From: Clostridia bacterium
GTDB taxonomy: Bacteria; Bacillota_A; Clostridia; Christensenellales; Aristaeellaceae
DNA length: 25,856 nt
Direction of reading: 5' to 3'
Assembly (NCBI GenBank): GCA_017481065.1
Contig: JAFUPT010000083.1
Span: forward strand, 1 to 25,856
Position 1 is the first letter of the stretch, and each line of letters opens with the position of its first letter. The notes under the pieces were generated by a model that was not told where the DNA came from, ran no database searches, and saw nothing but the letters and a program-made list of their open reading frames with translations. The translations under genes and the position numbers were made by a program. This document shows positions 23,139-25,856 of the stretch, one piece after another.

Positions 23139-23909
23139 ATGATACTTACGCTGGATATCGGAAACACCAATATCAAGATCGCTCTGTTTGACGGGATGGA
23201 GATGGTGCAGTACTGGCGGGCTTCCACCAACAGGAACATGTCCTCCGATGAATACGGCATACTGCTGATGAACCTCTTTGCCCACAACGGCATATCCCCG
23301 AAGGATGTGGAGGGCATTATGATTTCCTCCGTTGTGCCGCAGATTAATTTCACCATCGAGCACATGTGCAAAAGCTACTTCGGCATGGAGCCGAGGTTCA
23401 TCGGTCCCGGGGTGAAGACGGGCATCAACATCAAATATGAAAATCCCCGGGAGCTGGGCAGCGACCGCATCGCCAGCGCGGTGGCGGCCTACGAGCTCTA
23501 CGGCGGCCCCTGCATCACGATCGATTTCGGCACCGCCACCACCTTCGGCGTGATTTCCGAGAAGGGCGAATTCCTGGGCGGCGCCATCTGCCCCGGACTC
23601 AAGCTCACCGCCGAGGCGCTCACCGAGCGGGCGGCGAAGCTGCCGAGGTTTGAGCTGGCCAAGCCGGAGAGCGTGATCGGCCGCAACACCGTGACGAACA
23701 TGCAGAGCGGCATTGTGTACGGCCACATCGGCCAGGTGAGCTACCTGGTGGACAGGATCAAGAAGGAGATCGGCGCGCCGCAGGCGAAGGTGATCGCCAC
23801 GGGCGGCCTGGCTGTGCTGGTGGCCGGAGAGAGCAAGGTGATCGACGTGATGGACGGCCTGCTGACGCTCAAGGGCCTCTATCTGATTTATCAGAAGAAT
23901 GTGGGCTGA
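23139..23909 (+). CDS. coaX: type III pantothenate kinase
   Basis: CoaX phosphorylates pantothenate, the first step of coenzyme A synthesis. It needs a monovalent cation and, unlike CoaA, is not inhibited by CoA. The 256-residue ASKHA-fold protein shows DIGNTNIK with Asp6, LGSDRIAS with Asp109 (Ser where many family members have Ala), TIDFGTATTF with Asp129, and GGAICPGL. Its length is usual. It follows the S component by 6 bases, suggesting coupled uptake and trapping of pantothenate. Its 3' end overlaps the next gene by 11 bases. Confidence 0.95.
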   Translation: MILTLDIGNTNIKIALFDGMEMVQYWRASTNRNMSSDEYGILLMNLFAHNGISPKDVEGIMISSVVPQINFTIEHMCKSYFGMEPRFIGPGVKTGINIKYENPRELGSDRIASAVAAYELYGGPCITIDFGTATTFGVISEKGEFLGGAICPGLKLTAEALTERAAKLPRFELAKPESVIGRNTVTNMQSGIVYGHIGQVSYLVDRIKKEIGAPQAKVIATGGLAVLVAGESKVIDVMDGLLTLKGLYLIYQKNVG

Positions 23910-24366
23910 GTTTGTGCGCGTGGTGGACACGCCCATCGGAAAAATCGGCCTTTATTCCAACGGGACGCAGATTAGCGGCCTGGAATTTCGCACGCGGGAG
24001 AACAGGCGGGATGAACTGCCGGTGCTTCTGCAGGCGGAAAGAGAGCTTCAGGAATATTTTGCGGGGCGGAGAAGGGAGTTCTCCGTTCCGCTTTGCATGC
24101 ATGGAACGGATTTCCAGAAGAGCGTTTGGCAGATCGTGGCGGAAATTCCCTACGGGGAAACGGCCACATACAAGGATATTGCCGTAAAGCTGGGCATGGA
24201 GAAATCCTGCCGGGCCGTGGGCATGGCGAACAACCGGAATCCGCTGCCCATATTCATTCCCTGCCACCGGGTGATCGGCACGGGCGGCAGCCTCAAGGGC
24301 TATGCCGGAGGGGTGGCTGCCAAGCAGTTTTTGCTGGAACTGGAAGGTAACGATGTCAAAATTTGA
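23899..24366 (+). CDS. ogt: methylated-DNA-[protein]-cysteine S-methyltransferase
   Basis: This suicide repair protein takes the alkyl group from O6-alkylguanine onto its own cysteine. In 155 residues it shows VWQIVAEIPYGETATY, the Arg-finger region CRAVGMANNRNP (104-115) and the acceptor Cys122 in PIFIPCHRVIG, followed by GYAGG. No Ada N-terminal domain is present, so it should repair without regulating transcription. The ATG at 23899 lies inside the end of coaX (11-base overlap) with only a weak AGAAG ribosome site. The symbol could equally be ogt or adaB-type. Confidence 0.93.
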   Translation: MWAEFVRVVDTPIGKIGLYSNGTQISGLEFRTRENRRDELPVLLQAERELQEYFAGRRREFSVPLCMHGTDFQKSVWQIVAEIPYGETATYKDIAVKLGMEKSCRAVGMANNRNPLPIFIPCHRVIGTGGSLKGYAGGVAAKQFLLELEGNDVKI

Positions 24367-25856
24367 AGGAACGGTAGAGGAAATCGTATACCGCAACGAT
24401 GCGAACGGATGGACTGTGGCCTCCTTCCGCATCGATGGCTCAGGGCGCACCAGCGCCGTGGGCATTTTGCCGTTTTTGAATGCGGGCGAGCGGGTGATCC
24501 TGGACGGCGAAATTACCGAGCACCGGGATTACGGCGAGCAGATCAAGGTGAACAGCTATGAGATTCTGCGCCCGGAGACGAAGAGCGGCGTGGAGAAGTA
24601 TTTGGGCTCGGGCCTGATCAAGGGCATCGGTCCGCGCACGGCGAAGCTGATTGTGCAGCACTTCGGCGTGGATACGCTGGATGTGATGGAGGCGGAGCCC
24701 CATAGGCTTACGGAGATTCCCGGCATCGGGCCGAAAAAGGCGGCGATGATCGCCGAATCCTTCGCCATGCAGAACGGCATGCGCGCCACGCTGATCTTTT
24801 TGCAGGGCGCGGGGCTCACCCCGGCGCTGGCGATGAAGGTGTACAAGGCCTACGGCGACCAGAGCGAAGCGGTGCTGAAGAAAAATCCCTACCGCCTGGC
24901 GGACGAGATCGAGGGCGTGGGCTTCCGCACTGCCGACCAGATCGCCCAGGGCATGGGCTTCCGGGCGGAGGCGCAGGCGCGGCTGGAGAGCGGCGTGCGC
25001 TATGTGCTGGGCGAGGCGGTGAACCGCATGGGCCACATGTACCTGCCGGCGGAGGAGCTTGCACAGCAGGCTGCCGGGGTGCTGGGCGTGGATATTTCCA
25101 TGGTGGAGCACACGGTAAAGAGCCTGCTGGTGGAAGGAAAGCTCACAGAGGAAGAGATTGAGGGCGAACGTGCCGTGTATCTGCCGAAGTATTACAAGGT
25201 GGAGAAGGACACGGCGGAGCTGCTGATGGCTCTGAGGAACAATTTCGGCGGCGTGTGCCTCGGCGTTAAGGAAGCCGGAAAGGCCATCGACGCATACGAG
25301 AAGGAAGAAAACGTGGCCCTCTGCCAAAAACAGCGGGACGCGGTGATCGCGGCGGTGACCCGGGGACTGACGATCGTGACCGGCGGACCCGGAACCGGTA
25401 AGACCACATCGATAAACTGCATACTGAAATTGCTGGACGGCAGGGCGGCCATCGAGCTCTGCGCGCCCACGGGCCGCGCGGCCAAGCGCATGAGCGAGGC
25501 CACGGGCCGGGAAGCGCGCACGATTCACCGCCTGCTGGAGTACAGCGGCGAGACCGACGGCTTTATGAAGGACGAGGATGATCCCATCCGGGCGGACGTG
25601 GTGATCGTGGACGAGATGAGCATGGTGGATATCTTCCTGATGCGCAGCCTGCTGCGGGCGCTGAAGCCGGATACGAAGCTGATCCTGGTGGGCGACGCCG
25701 ACCAGCTGCCCAGCGTGGGCGCGGGCAATGTGCTCAGGGACCTGATTGCATCCGGCGCGCTGCCGGTGGTGCGGCTGGATGAAATCTTCCGCCAGGGGCG
25801 GGAGAGCAACATCATCGTAAACGCCCACAGGATCAACCGCGGCGAATACCCGCTGA
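24353..25856 (+). CDS. recD2: RecD2-type ATP-dependent DNA helicase (5' part; runs off the window)
   Basis: A superfamily 1B 5'-to-3' DNA helicase of the RecD2/TraA type, found in Firmicutes without RecBC and linked to repair. 501 codons are visible, of an expected 720-750. They hold an N-terminal OB-like domain (about 1-75), helix-hairpin-helix motifs (SGLIKGIGPRTAKLI and IPGIGPKKA, about 85-130), Walker A TGGPGTGKTTS (about 343-353), CAPTGRAAKRM, Walker B VIVDEMSMVD (about 416-425), LVGDADQLPSVG (about 445-456) and LDEIFRQG. Motifs V and VI lie outside. The ATG at 24353 overlaps the end of ogt by 14 bases, with GGAAGG about 5 bases ahead, implying translational coupling to ogt. Confidence 0.94.
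   Translation, partial: MSKFEGTVEEIVYRNDANGWTVASFRIDGSGRTSAVGILPFLNAGERVILDGEITEHRDYGEQIKVNSYEILRPETKSGVEKYLGSGLIKGIGPRTAKLIVQHFGVDTLDVMEAEPHRLTEIPGIGPKKAAMIAESFAMQNGMRATLIFLQGAGLTPALAMKVYKAYGDQSEAVLKKNPYRLADEIEGVGFRTADQIAQGMGFRAEAQARLESGVRYVLGEAVNRMGHMYLPAEELAQQAAGVLGVDISMVEHTVKSLLVEGKLTEEEIEGERAVYLPKYYKVEKDTAELLMALRNNFGGVCLGVKEAGKAIDAYEKEENVALCQKQRDAVIAAVTRGLTIVTGGPGTGKTTSINCILKLLDGRAAIELCAPTGRAAKRMSEATGREARTIHRLLEYSGETDGFMKDEDDPIRADVVIVDEMSMVDIFLMRSLLRALKPDTKLILVGDADQLPSVGAGNVLRDLIASGALPVVRLDEIFRQGRESNIIVNAHRINRGEYPL

Noticed and set aside
24440..25828. Minus-strand open frame of 462 codons
   Set aside because: Antisense shadow of recD2, whose helicase motifs on the plus strand are unmistakable.

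Overview
The window reads as a chromosomal segment of a GC-rich, endospore-forming member of the Clostridia, probably an uncultured gut lineage. This rests on a SpoIVB sporulation protease, the Firmicutes-typical tilS-hpt-ftsH order, A/G-rich ribosome-binding sites, sigma-A-type promoters with 17-bp spacers, and Rho-independent terminators. The genus is not determinable from the sequence alone. I see no tRNA, rRNA, CRISPR array, transposase or phage gene.

Layout. (1) 1-2901, minus strand: tilS, hpt and the 5' part of ftsH (cut by the window edge), behind a good promoter. (2) 3129-4187, plus: spoIVB, then two hairpin terminators. (3) 4445-6413, plus: a membrane GT2 glycosyltransferase and a D-lyxose isomerase. 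(4) 6659-12673, minus: a 2004-residue secreted protein with a catalytically dead transglutaminase-like domain, 17 Ig-like domains in a 241-residue three-domain super-repeat, and a C-terminal NlpC/P60-like cysteine peptidase. (5) 12921-13616, plus: L-ribulose-5-phosphate 4-epimerase. (6) 14035-22348, minus: an eight-gene operon, aroF-tyrA-aroB-aroA-aroC-pheA-aroE/aroK fusion-aroQ, encoding all seven shikimate steps plus both the Tyr and Phe branch enzymes. (7) 22420-25856, plus: an ECF transporter S component, coaX, an O6-alkylguanine-DNA methyltransferase and the 5' part of a recD2-type helicase.

The most striking observation is the leader of the aromatic operon. A near-consensus promoter (TTGACA-17-TAAAAT) is followed by an unlisted 22-codon ORF in which 10 residues are Phe or Tyr (five each, no Trp). 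After it come a hairpin built from those codons, a downstream terminator-like hairpin, and aroF. This looks like ribosome-mediated transcription attenuation sensing Phe and Tyr together, matching an operon that makes exactly those two end products. It would act on top of allosteric control through the regulatory N-domain of AroF and the ACT domain of PheA.

A second pattern is a two-hairpin module found four times. Each copy lies at the 3' end of a gene, between stop codon and intrinsic terminator, and in the strand sense of that gene. One copy supplies the last six codons and stop of aroQ.
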